Shown one piece after another: positions 47,501-58,571 of a DNA stretch of 64,000 nucleotides. Position 1 is the stretch's first letter. Every line of letters starts with the position of its first letter. The stretch comes from Argopecten irradians (taxonomy: Eukaryota > Mollusca > Bivalvia > Pectinida > Pectinidae): NCBI RefSeq assembly GCF_041381155.1, contig NC_091135.1, positions 61,354,567 to 61,418,566 of the forward strand. The letters are read 5' to 3'. The position numbers and the translations under genes are program-made. Under the pieces are notes generated by a model, which was given only the letters and a program-made list of their open reading frames with translations, searched no databases and was not told the DNA's origin.

Positions 47501-47705
47501 ATTGATTATCGCATTTGGTTTTTATACGTAACGTGTTTACCATCAAGCGCATTAAACATCAGAACAGCACTGCGTCTTAGAGAATGGGGCGGGGTCGTTC
47601 CATGAGCAATTGTTTAATCACCCACATACTGTATCTGCGTAGTTTATATCTGACTTAGAATAATATTATCGAAAGGAAATATACATGCAGCGGTGTACTT
47701 ACCAT
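44552..47705 (-). CDS. Double-BTB, BACK and Kelch-repeat protein (Kelch-like family)
   Basis: The last exon 46576-44552 carries 674 codons after an acceptor TGCTTACAG. The proposed first coding exon is just the start codon at 47705-47703, followed at once by GTAAGT, and both sides are phase 0, giving 675 residues. A first, degenerate BTB lies at about 16-105 (EERHTDVTIGDG, RAHRILMDAFMPQ) and a standard BTB at about 135-238 (LSDVILKVEGQPFRCHKAIL, SPFFDTMFLSGM). BACK follows at about 243-340, then Kelch motifs from about 400 to 660 (IYLTGGSGNP, VYVIGGRN, ILVCGGSL, LYIIGGTS). Such proteins are usually substrate adaptors of CUL3 ubiquitin ligases. A Leu/Met start inside the exon (LMDAFMPQ) would cut the first BTB in half, so I prefer the spliced start. 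Not assigned to a named KLHL. Confidence 0.85.
46577..47702. other. First intron of the Kelch gene
   Basis: AT-rich intron (donor GTAAGT at 47702, acceptor near 46577). No repeat with clear ends or other gene recognised. Confidence 0.5.
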
Positions 47706-48023
47706 TTTTAAACAAATCGATGCTATCTCACACTAACCCATATGGCTCGTCACCCCGGTGGAGATACACATGCATACACATGTACCTGTTGTTTACTTGT
47801 ATCTAGGGTCAAGTCGGGGGAGGTAACTCTCACATTAGATTGGTGTGCAGAACGATTGACAATATTGACGATTGATATTATGTTATATATTTTTGTGTGA
47901 TATGCCAGGTCAAATATGACCAAATGAGTTGAAAATATTTGACTTTTTTTTATTGAAATGTAATATGTAGCTATTGCTACCGACCGCATTATAATTTTAA
48001 AATCTGCTCAGGCCAACAAATAT

Positions 48024-48226
48024 AATATGTCTGTTTAGGGTTACCCGACCGACCCTATTTTTTTTTTTACCCCGACCCTAATTGAAAGTTGGGATTTCGA
48101 TCTTAGACTCCCGCTCCGGCCATTATTTAAGAGTGAAAGACACACAAAAAAAAAAAAAAAAAAAAAAAACAACACCCGACCTACTGACCCTATTTTTTTG
48201 CCAATGTAACCCTAAACAGATATATT
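48024..48226. mobile_element. Small TIR element
   Basis: TCTGTTTAGGGTTAC near 48030 and GTAACCCTAAACAGA near 48206-48220 are perfect inverted ends of a ~190-bp stretch. Inside, CCCGACCGACCCTATTTTTT and CCCGACCTACTGACCCTATT repeat directly and a run of 24 A lies between. Looks like a MITE; target duplication not certain. Confidence 0.6.
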
Positions 48227-49312
48227 TTTTTGGTCTAATTAGTTCATAGTTAGTTTGGGGGCATTTAGAATAAATGTTAATTTTAGACATTTTCCAACTG
48301 GTCCTAAGGACCGACTGACCCTAAAAATTACTGGTCCAGACTGAAAATTACTGCATGGTCCTTACAGTGTACACTGTAGGTCCTATACAAAGTTACAATT
48401 AATCCTTGTAGTTTATATACTAACAAAGTAATAGTTTTACTAACAAAAGTATCCACATATCTGTTTTAATTTCGTGCGCCCTCTACAAAGTTGACTGAAA
48501 ACCCGGAGAATATTACGAAAATTTGTTTTGTACAATTAATTGATCTTCAACCTTTCTACAATGCTACTGCTATTTTCATTTTTTAATATATCTTAGTAGA
48601 CTAGTCTATCAGAACTGGACCAAAAAGTTGCGGGTCAAAGGACCAGTTGCATGGCAAAAATTGTCTGCCCTAATGTAAAGTTGCCGGTCATGGGCAGACG
48701 GACAGGCGTTAATTTCGAACGCTGGGTCTATTCCTTGATCTAAATATATAATTTGTTACACAATATAACGTTAACTGTAACTAATCCTTAGATCCCTGTG
48801 ATTTTTACTATCTAGTTGATGTTAGGCATATTAATATATTTCATCATAACAATTGGTATTACAGCAACAAAGTTCCTTTTATTTTAAAATTTCGATTTGA
48901 AAGACCATTAGAATATTTTAGCATAAACGAAGTAGGGGAAAAGGTTTCCGGAAACAGTTTTCCGATACCGAATTTAGACATCCCGGAACTTGGAAGCCAA
49001 CGCGGAAGTTGGAAGTTGACCATGGAGGACATTGAAACCCTAAAAGTCCTTCTAGAAAATAATCTAGATCACGTGTTAGCAATGGCTGTGTCTTAAGACG
49101 GGTTGTAGGAAGTTCTCTTCATAGAACCAGTACTGTAAACTGTCCGCCTGGACAACCATGGACCGGTGAACGGAATCTCTCAACAAATTGACAAAGGGAG
49201 CACCTGCTGTCAAACATTGTGAACATAAACAATAACAGAATCGGGATGTATAGTGTTCATGGCGGATGTGTATTAACATTAGAGATGGTCTGTTGATGTC
49301 ACCGGATATACA
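48227..49312. other. Region upstream of the LRP12-like gene
   Basis: A short frame at 49022-49096 (MEDIETLKVLLENN...) has a good start context but no donor leading to a known exon, and I do not call it. The block 48285-48700 repeats GGTCC/GGACC words and may be an old repeat. 5' sequences of the LRP12-like gene presumably end at 49312. Confidence 0.3.
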
Positions 49313-52300
49313 ATGACAATGCTGAATTTTGGATTAAAAGGTTAGATAATAGATTAGGCGTTCTTAGCGTTTTAAATTGACATGTCTGTTTTATAATTTA
49401 CACAATTTCATTTGTAAGGGGCCTTTAAATTTCAAGTAAACAAATATTTGTTCATAATAATTTATCATAATGATATTTAACAAAATCACATGTACCCAGT
49501 GTTAAAAATTCCAGAATTGCGTTAGTGCACTATAATTATGCTGTCTTTTTGAAGAAAACAGAATATGTGTACAGTGGAATAACTGTATGATCAACTCTAC
49601 TATATGGTCTTCTATTAAAATGTAATATATATATATGATCTTACATGAGTTTTCATTTCATATTAAATTTTATGAAACAAGTCTAAGGAGTTTTAATTTT
49701 TGTGACCCTTGGCAAGCAAAAATTAAAACTTCGAGATGAGTTTCATAAAACCTCATATATGAAATGAACACAAATTTAAAGATGCTCCACCGCTGACAAA
49801 TGATATCTTTTTGCCATCAAAAACAGGATAAGACAATTTAGTATTTTTCTTCAGTTACAAAAGTTACTTACTTTACACCATTACCAGCATTCTCCAATAC
49901 AAAAATATTAAAGATAATTAATTGCATACCGAAAAAAATCTGTGGCATTATGTTCTATATGGAATGAAGTATTGATTGCGCACATACTAAAAGCAAAATG
50001 AATTATTTTGTATTATATTTTGTGTTAATTAGACATACAAATACACGATTAAACACCAATTATTGTTAAATTGATAAAGATCATTTATACTCTGTCAGCT
50101 GTGTTCCGGGTATTCCACTTTCATGAAGGCTTGTCATATATCAAATTATTGAACTTGTTATAATAATTTTCATATTACATAGCATTTAGCCACGTATGTA
50201 AGATCCTCTATGTATGATTGATTAGAACCTGTTTTATTTTAGTTTTGAGTGTGACGTACCTTATGAATCTGATGGGTCCATGTGTCAGGTCCCAGTCTAC
50301 AGGTAAGTTTTACAAACATGTAGTTTAGTGGTGGATTTGATGATTGAATGTTAGTCATATTAGTGTCTTTAGTGTTTTCAGAACAGGAAAATAAATATTT
50401 GATAATTAGGAGTTAAACGCTTAAGCTTTAGATTTACTTTTAATGTGATCGTAAGTTACAGGCTGCTTTGGCATGGAAGTGCAGGGTAAAAATACCGGCT
50501 ATGGCCATGATTCAGAGATCTTGATACAACATATTCAAAACATCCATGTAATTTTGGTTTATAACCTCCATGAAATTTTACTATTTTAATCATCATGTTT
50601 TTGGTGAATGGGTTTAATATTTTCATATATTATTCGTCTCGTAGAATGTTCAGTCATAGAGGGAAGCTAAACAAGATTCAATTATTGATAGCATGTTTAA
50701 AAAGTACATATTCTGTCTTTCGATATTAAAGAGTTATCTGCCCTTGCGGGTTGGTATTGGTTGTTACATCATAAGTTTGTGAACGTCATATTTTTTAGAG
50801 AAAACACTGAGTTTCGCTCACAAAAGATGATGCTACGATTGCTACCTTTCCACAAGGGAAGTAACTCTGTAATATGTAAAGACTGATTATACATTGTATA
50901 ATGTGATTTTGATTGACAGACATTTGTAAGAGTGAGGAGTACAACAAGGATCATGGCACTATTACCAGCCCCAACTACCCATCACCATACCCAACCAACT
51001 TCTGTAAGGACTGGTTCATCACTGGTAACACCAACGATGTCATCACCATCAGGTTTGTTTCAATATCAAACAATTAATAAAGAAACATAAATACATAGTG
51101 ATTGGAAACTCCTTTGTCATACAGGGCTGTATCTGCCAATTACAGAAGCCATTGTCTGTCTCATGCCTATACTTCTAAGCCTATCCCTCTGTTACAACCT
51201 TCTGGTGTCATCCAAGCCCTTTCTCATTTATCCATTTCACATAATTACTGTAAAACCTGTTTATAAAGACTAGTCAAGGAAGAAAAATGTCTAGTCAAGT
51301 GGTGGTGCTGGGTGGGGTGTGTTATACACAGGTTATGTTGTAATTGGCCAGTAGGAACCTCACGGTCCCATTAAACAGGTGGTCATTTTACTGAGAGTGA
51401 TTGAAGGCTGGTTGTGCTGAAATGGATAGGAAGCCATTATAACTCATAATGTCATAATCATTATAGAATGTTGAATGACAGCTTAGTTTGTGATAAAGCA
51501 TGTGACATAACCTCCGGGGAAAACTTTAGGTCCAGACAATGTCACATTCTGGCCCAGCATGTGACATAACCCCAGGGGAAAACTTTAGGCCTAGACATTC
51601 TGGTCCAGCATGTGACATAACCCCAGGGGAAAACTTTAGGCCCACACATTCTGGTCCAGCATGTGACATAACCACAGGGGAAAACTTTAGGCCCAGACAT
51701 TCTGATCCAGCATGTGACATAACCCCAGGGGAAAACTTTAGGCCCAGACAATGTCACATTCTGGTCCAGCATGTGACATAACCACAGGGGAAAACTTTAG
51801 GCCCAGACATTCTGGTCCAGCATGTGACATAACCTCCGAGGAATACTTAAGGCCCAGACATTCTGGTCCAGCATGTGACATAACCCCAGGGGAAAACTTA
51901 AGGCCCAGACATTCTGGTCCAGCATGTGACATAACCCCAGGGGAAAACTTAAGGCCCAGACGTTCTGGTCCAGCATGTGACATAACCTCCGGGGAAAACT
52001 TTAGGACCACACATTCTGGTCCAGCATGTGACATAACACCAGGGGAAAACTTAAGGCCCAGACATTCTGGTTCAGCATATGACATAACCTCCGGGGAAAA
52101 CTTTAGGCCCAGACAATGTCACATTCTGGTCCAGCATGTGACATAACCCCAGGGGAAAACTTTAGGCCTAGACATTCTGGTCCAGCAGGTGACATAACCC
52201 CAGGGGAAAACTTTAGGCCCAGACATTCTGGTCCAGCATGTGACATAACCCCAGGGGAAAACTTTAGGCCCAGACATTCTGGTCCAGCATGTGACATAAC

Positions 52301-55300
52301 CTCCGAGGAAAACTTAAGGCCCAGACATTCTGGTCCAGCATGTGACATAACCCCAGGGGAAAACTTTAAGCCCAGACATTCTGGTCCAGCATGTGACATA
52401 ACCTCTGAGGAAAACTTAAGGCCCAGACATTCTGGTCCAGCATATGACATAACCCCAGGGGAAAACCTTAGGGCCCTGACATTCTGGTCCAGCATGTGAC
52501 ATAACCCCAGAGGAAAACTTTGGGCCCAGACATTCTGGTCCAGCATGTGACATAACCTCAGGGGGAAACTTTAGGCCCAGACATTGTGGTCCAGCATGTG
52601 ACATAACCCAAATAATTACATTTGGTAATTAAGATTAACAATAATATAGAAACTAACATTACTTTTGAAACGAGAATTTATTGATGTTATATTATGATAT
52701 AACCTTGTATAAAGAGTTCTATATATAATGAATGTTTGTACTAGGTACCGATAGTTTTATGAAATACATCTCAATATGTCTATACTGTATTATCTCTACA
52801 ATTACTCTTGATATGTTTCAGTTTTAAGATGTTTGATGTTGAGACTGGTATCCTGAAGTCTTGTGACCGTGACTTCCTTGAGATTGGGCCAGACCCAAAG
52901 ATCAAAATATGTGGTGACATCAACAACATCCAGAGGGTTTACATCTCAAATACCAAACATGTCAGAATTCATTTTAACTCTGACTACATGACAACGGGCA
53001 AGGGCTTCGAGCTGATGTATATCATGGGTAGGTCATGGGTATTTAAAGAGACAATCCCGTCTAAGAGTACATTAAAAATTGCACATATTTTGGAAACAAA
53101 CCAGTTCTAATAGAAATTAGATAAGTTGGTTTTATTGTGATATGCCAGAAAAGCCCACTGTAGTGAAATGTATGTGAAATGTTCAAATTTGCTTACTGTC
53201 CGCCATTACACATAGTGGTCGGATGCCTTGTATGCTGAACCCTGGCCCTTGCCTTCTGTAGTAAAGAAATTTTTGTCTAGAGCTACATGTATTCAAATTG
53301 CTCTTACAGTAGGTATTTATAGTGTATTTACCTAATTAGATGCATGTTCTTGTCTAATAAAAATAGTTTCATCAACTCCTCAGTGGTTATGTATTGCATT
53401 TATTTAATGTGCATGACTTTGGCTCAGGTATGGGTACACCGTACATGTTGTACCTACTTAATCGTATTTATCAACAATTTGGAATTTCAACAGTATCAAT
53501 GAAAATTATTTCATAAGGAATGTAGAGCAATGCATTTGTGAATTCACTGAATTGTCCCTTTAAATATTATGGATCAGTATATATATGTTGTCTGTTAGAA
53601 CTCGGGAAATAATCAAGGTATGCTCCCAAACTTTTAACTCTTGTTGACATTTGTTTCTTATTGTATTTATCATTATCATTTGTTTTTTGTTGCAGAAAAA
53701 ATTAACAAAAGCTCAAAAACCAAAAAACCCTTATTTCATATTATCTTTTGTGTTAACTAGACATATATATACACGATTAAACACCAATTATTGTTCAAAT
53801 GACAAATACCATTTATAATGTGACGGCGGTGGAGAATCTTTAAAGAAATTATGAAAAGTCTAATTTGTGTGTCAATTTAAATAATGTATTCTATCACAAA
53901 TATTGTCCTAAGACTACCTCATAATTAGATATTTTATCTTCTAAGAAGAGAAAATATATTCAGAGACACATATGTGGCAAAAATTGGAAGATTATGTATG
54001 TACTGATGTATAAAGATTAATTGATATCAACTCCACATATATTGTCTGTTTGTTGATTTCAGGTCCATTGTCTATGAGGAAATGCCCACAGGAGCGGTTC
54101 CGCTGTGACAATGGGAAGTGTATCTATAAGGAGTGGAAGTGTAATGGCGTAGCAGAGTGTGAGGATGATAGTGATGAAGCAGACTGTCCTCATAGTATGT
54201 ATTGATATGGAACCTTTAATTATGTATCTAGCATAGAAATCAAAACTTAGAGATAAATTCTATGAACTCTTATTGGTGTATTGAACATGTAACCTAAGAT
54301 CTGGTCACATCTCATAACTTTCAAAATTAAACCTGGTATATTGTTTTTGTCATTTGTAGAAGTCCCCTCGACAACAGCTACGACGACTGTGATTTGTACC
54401 AATAGCAGTTTGCTGTGTGAGGACCTGACAACGGGTAGTAATCGGTGTATACCAAGATCTCAGTGGTGTGACGGGGAGCGTGACTGTCTGTACGGAGAGG
54501 ATGAGGATAAGAAACTGTGTCGTAAGTTGCAACATCTGGATCAGTGAAACACTTGTCGCATTGTCATATTAAGTTACAACATCTGGGTCAGTGAAACACT
54601 TCGCACTGTCGTAGGTTGCGAATTCTGGATCAGTGAAACACTTGTCACACTGTCATAAGTTACAACATCTGGGTCAGTGAAACACTTTTCACACTGTCGT
54701 AAATTGCAACATCTGGATCAGTGAAACACTTGTCACACTGTCATAAGTTACACCATCTGGGTCAGTGAAACACTTGTCACCCTGTCGTAAGTTACAACAT
54801 TTGGATCAGTGTTACACTTGTCAACCTATCATAAGTGACAACATCTGGATCAGTGATACACTTGTTACACTGTCATAAGTTACAACATCTGGATCAGTGA
54901 TACACTTGTCACCCTGTCGTAAGTAACAACATCTGGATCAGTGAAACACTTGTCACACTGTCGTAAATTGCAACATTTGGAACAGTGAAGCACTATTCAC
55001 ACTGTCGTAAGTTACAACATCTGGATCAGTGAAACACTTGTCACCCTGTCGTAAGTTACAACATCTGGATCAGTGAAACAATTGTCACACTGTCATAAGT
55101 TACAACATCTGGATCAGTGATACACTTGTCACCCTGTCGTAAGTTACAACATGTGGATCAGTGAAACACTATTCACACTGTTGTAAATTACAACATTTGG
55201 AACAGTGAAGCACTATTCACACTGTCGTAAGTTGCAACATCTGGATCAGTGATACACTTGTCACACTGTCATAAGTTACATCATCTGGATCAGTGAAACA

Positions 55301-58300
55301 ATTGTCACACTGTCATAAGTTACAACATCTGGATCAGTGAAACACTTGTCACACTGTCGTAAGTTACAACATCTGGATCAGTGATACACTTGTCACACTG
55401 TCATAAGTTACAACATGTGGGTCAGTGAAACACTTGTCACACTGTCATAAGTTACAACATCTGGGTCAGTGAAACACTTGTCACCCTGTCGTAAGTTACA
55501 ACATTTGGATCAGTGAAACACTTGTCACACTGTCGGAAGTTACAACATTTGGGTCAGTGAAACACTTGTCACGCTGTCGTAAGTTACAACATATGGATCA
55601 GTGAAACACTTGTCACACTGTTGTAAGTTACAACATTTGGGTCAGTGAAACACTTGTCACCTTGTCGTAAGTTGCAACATTTGGATCAGTGATACACTTG
55701 TCACACTGTTATAAGTTACAACATCTGGATCAGTGATACACTTGTCACACTGTCGTAAGTTACAACATTTGGGTCAGTGAAACACTTGTCACACTGTCAT
55801 AAGTTACAACATCTGGGTCAGTGAAACACTTGTCACACTATTGTAAGTTACAACAGCTGGATCAGTGAAACACTTGTCACACTGTGATAAGTTACAACAT
55901 CTGGATCAGTGATACACTTGTCACACTGTCGTAAGTTACAACATCTAGGTCAGTGAAACACTTGTCACACTGTCGTAAGTTATAACATCTGGATCAGTGA
56001 AACACTAGTTGTGCATATTACATTTTGGGATAATTTTGATAGTCAAGTTTGTTACCGCTATTTCTCAGAAAATTCTCAAATTTCATATGTAGGTTCCCCT
56101 AGGGCCCTAGTTTGGGGTCCGCAGTGGTTAAGATGTTCCGACATATTACAACAAATTCAAATGCTATGTGGGACAGTTGCCTGGTACTGACCGCTAGTCT
56201 GTGGTTTTTCTGCAGGTACTCCGGCTTTGCTTCACCAACAAACCTAGCACGTCCTTAAATGACTTTGGCTGTTTACAGGACCTTAACTAATGAAAACCAA
56301 AACCCCTAGTTATGCATATTGCATTCTGGGACCGATCGGTCTGCAAGATGACAGGCTGCCATCATGAATTTTGATAGTTGAAGTTTGTTATCAGTATTTA
56401 TCAGAAAGCACTCAAGGGATCCTTTTTAAAATTTTATATGTAGGTTCCCTTTGGGCCCCAGTTGTGCATATTGCATTTAGGAACTTCTTGGTTAACAAGA
56501 AGGCCGATAGGCCCCATACTTGCCAACTTCCCCGAATCTGTTGGGAAATTCCCTATTTCAGACTCCCTATTCGTTACCTGATCGTATTGTTCAAAAAGAC
56601 AGTAATCTCCTGATTTTGAAAGACCACTTATCAATTAGAAATGACTGCTCCAATACAGACTTGCTGATTACCTTACGGGGGACAATGAGTTGCTTATATA
56701 TGTTATAAAAGTGAACAGTATTTGTGAATTTATGTTTCATGGCCTGTGTAACATTTAAGACTACAAGTCCTAATCAAGATGAGCTGTAACAGTAAACGCA
56801 TTTGTTTAGTGTAAACTTTAAGCGGCGTATCATACAAACTCTTGCATCACAATATTCTAAGCATCTGATCGACTTTGGAAACTTCCGGAACAATACAATG
56901 CAATTCAGGTTTATATTGTCAATAAAAGAAAGTGACGAAACGGATAACTTTTAGTACCAGCCACATATTTAATTTATTTCACATCATCCTAGGTCCTAGG
57001 TGTACGTTGCATTAGCGCTTACTAAACCCTGTGACCATAGACTGCATTTGCTGCAGTTCTAATTAATATTTATAGAATTAAACAGCTTTGCGTGAGAGAA
57101 ACAGAATAAAAAAAACACATTATAAAATATCAGTCTGAGTGTCTGAGCTCTAGATTTAATGTACCCCAGAAAGGTGTTCAAACATGACACAGGTAAGTCA
57201 CCACGGGCCCAGAGACTGGACGGTGTTCTAGCGGACGACTATTTTGAACAACGAAACAAGTTTATCATATCAATATCAATATGATAATAAACACACTTTT
57301 ATGTAACAAAGAACTTCAAAGTAATTTTACATTTAAAGTTCTGATGAAGTGAAGGAAAGTATTTACTACCATGCACCTAGGGCGTAAACCATCTCCTTGC
57401 AATAAAGTCCCAAGGATAATTAGGGAAAGTGCTACGTACACCTGTTGCAGAGGATGATTTCATATAGCGGAAATTAAGGTTAGGAAGTATTTAGCGAGCA
57501 CTTAATGTCTAACAAACATATTTCTAGTTTATTTTGTCAGAGTTTTTGCCTGCTTAATTAATTTTATAACTTAAATATATATTAGACAGACTATTATTTT
57601 TAAATAAAAAGAGAGTACAGATCAACATAAATATTTACACATACACAGCATTAGATAAAAAAAGAAACAAAATCCTTTTCTTTAATAATTGGATTAATTA
57701 TCTCCCCTTGATTTAATGCACAATTTGTACCATGTGCGACATGTGTTTCAGTTGGAAAATGTCGTTCCACACTTTCTCCTCCATGTGAATTTTGTGAAAG
57801 TTGGCAAGTTTGAGGCCTCAACTTCAGAGAAAGATCCCTCTTTCAAATGTCAGACATGGATTAATCTTTGGTGGGCGCCAAGATCCCTCTTGGAGCACTG
57901 GTATCAGTATATATATAATACAGTATATTAAGATGAAATATTTGTTTTTGTTTTCAGCGACCTTTAAGTGTAACAGTCACATTGACCGCCAGACAGGGTT
58001 CGTAGTATCACCAAACTTTCCCAAAGATTACCTCAACAATCTCAACTGTACTTGGACAATCCATGTCCAGGATATGTCTGCTCAGGTTCAACTTAGGTTT
58101 GTAAAATTTGAACTTCAAAATGAGGCTGGGACCGATTTCCTAACAGTGTATGATGGGACGTACCATGAAGGCAAGGTCATCGGTGTGTATTACGGGGGAC
58201 TAGAGAATGTTCCTACTCTGTTGGAATCCACATCTGATTACATCACTCTCAAGTTCCAAACAAATGGTGTCCGAGCTGAAAGTGGATTTAACATCACATT

Positions 58301-58571
58301 CCAAAAGAAAGGTAAGGAAGTGACCAGTTGATGATAACATCTGTCTCTGTGGACCAAATAAATAACTTTTTAGACGCAAAAATTTAGTTGATTATATAAT
58401 ACATATTGTAAGTGTGTTATACTATAGTCCTTATTGATGTGGTTTTGACAGGAGTATGTCTCCCAGACCAGTCATCGTGTGGACCGATAGAGAAAGACTG
58501 TTACCCTAAAGATAAAGCATGTGATGGCATGTGGAACTGTCGCATTCATGGAGGAGATGAGAAGGGCTGTG
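49313..58571 (+). CDS. LRP12: LRP3/LRP12-type receptor, N-terminal 398 residues (gene continues past the window)
   Basis: Exons 49313-49340, 50243-50302, 50920-51052, 52822-53027, 54063-54194, 54360-54521, 57958-58311, 58452-58571; phases agree throughout. Residues 1-29 form a signal peptide ([20 protein letters not shown]; this first exon is the least certain). Then CUB1 (about 32-143, [20 protein letters not shown]), LDLa1 (150-184, [14 protein letters not shown]), LDLa2 (199-240, WCDGERDC), CUB2 (about 245-358, [18 protein letters not shown]) and LDLa3 (361-398, six cysteines). CUB-LDLa-LDLa-CUB-LDLa and its spacing match LRP12/LRP3, which then have two more LDLa and a membrane segment. 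These are endocytic, ligand-binding surface receptors. The introns after LDLa2 and LDLa3 begin with splice-donor minisatellites. An invertebrate form may be ancestral to LRP3/10/12. Confidence 0.88.
49650..49770. repeat. Foldback element, ~50-bp arms
   Basis: TCATTTCATAT...TTTTATGAAAC...GGAGTTTTAATTTTTG on the left pairs with CAAAAATTAAAACTTC...GTTTCATAAAA...ATATGAAATGA on the right around CCCTTGGCA. In intron 1 of the LRP12-like gene. Confidence 0.7.
49777..50105. mobile_element. TIR element, left part
   Basis: Starts TTTAAAGATGCTCCACCGCT. Its interior (ACACGATTAAACACCAATTA at about 50043) recurs at about 53769, where the matching right end GGCGGTGGAGAATCTTTAAA is preserved (53823-53845). 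Here the right end is lost near 50105. Non-coding. Confidence 0.6.
51496..52608. repeat. 51-bp minisatellite, ~22 copies
   Basis: Units run CCAGCATGTGACATAACC, then CCAGGGGAAAACTTTAGG, then CCCAGACATTCTGGT. An 8-base insertion (AATGTCAC) makes three 59-bp units at about 51538, 51750 and 52115; the spacings 212 and 365 equal 59 + 3x51 and 59 + 6x51 exactly. Because 51 is a multiple of three, long open frames appear on both strands ([17 protein letters not shown]) but they are by-products. It lies wholly inside the intron between the two CUB1 exons. Confidence 0.92.
53047..53559. mobile_element. MITE, second copy, TTAA-flanked
   Basis: AGAGACAATCC to AATTGTCCCT, flanked by TTAA at 53043-53046 and 53560-53563. 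Same family and direction as 3539-4109. It begins only ~19 bases after the donor of LRP12 exon 4. Confidence 0.8.
53690..53846. mobile_element. TIR element, right part
   Basis: Right end GACGGCGGTGGAGAATCTTTAAAG, inverse of the left end at 49777, with the shared interior ACACGATTAAACACCAATTA. The left end is lost. Confidence 0.55.
54515..56006 (+). repeat. 44-bp minisatellite starting on the donor of the LDLa2 exon, ~34 copies
   Basis: Unit: CACACTGTC, GTAAGTTACAACATCTGG, ATCAGTGAAACACTTGT. The first unit spans the exon 6 boundary: the exon ends CTGTGTC at 54521 and the intron opens GTAAGTTGCAACATCTGG, so the donor is part of the repeat. By eye about half of the later units keep TC-GTAAGT; others read ATAAGT or GTAAAT and could not act as donors. 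The array ends at about 56006, where a family-B fragment begins. Confidence 0.93.
56007..56520 (-). repeat. Family-B fragment interrupted by a SINE
   Basis: CTAGTTGTGCATATTACATT, GTTACCGCTATTTCTCAGAA and TAGGTTCCCCTAGGGCCCTA before the SINE, and ATGCATATTGCATTCTGGGA and TGTAGGTTCCCTTTGGGCCC after it, belong to the ~155-bp unit of family B. Confidence 0.75.
56113..56303 (+). mobile_element. tRNA-derived SINE with 8-bp TSD
   Basis: Begins TGGGGTCCGCAGTGGTTAAG (A-box-like TGGTTAAGATGTTCCGAC) and ends with AATGAAAACCAAAAC. It is flanked by CCCTAGTT at 56105-56112 and 56304-56311. The part CACCAACAAACCTAGCACGT matches the SINE at 39085. The B-box region is eroded. Confidence 0.75.
56521..57957. 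other. Right part of LRP12 intron 6
   Basis: Contains one arm of the 38412-type TIR element (56985-57073, TAGGTCCTAGGTGTACGTTG) and a piece of the family-B left end (57830-57900, GTGGGCGCCAAGATCCCTCT). The rest is AT-rich with no recognised gene. Confidence 0.5.

Noticed and set aside
49022-49096. MEDIETLKVLLENN... short frame with good start context as exon 1 of LRP12
   Set aside because: It has no hydrophobic signal segment and no donor in a phase matching exon 2; the ATG at 49313 gives a phase-compatible signal peptide instead.
50243-50302. Alternative frame of this exon ([19 protein letters not shown])
   Set aside because: Looks cysteine-rich, but its phase would run into a stop at the start of the next exon (ACA TTT GTA frame problem); the chosen frame joins both neighbours.
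51526-52604. Open frames on both strands across the 51-bp array ([12 protein letters not shown] / [16 protein letters not shown])
   Set aside because: 51-bp period with no stops in several frames; inside an intron whose flanking exons join in phase.
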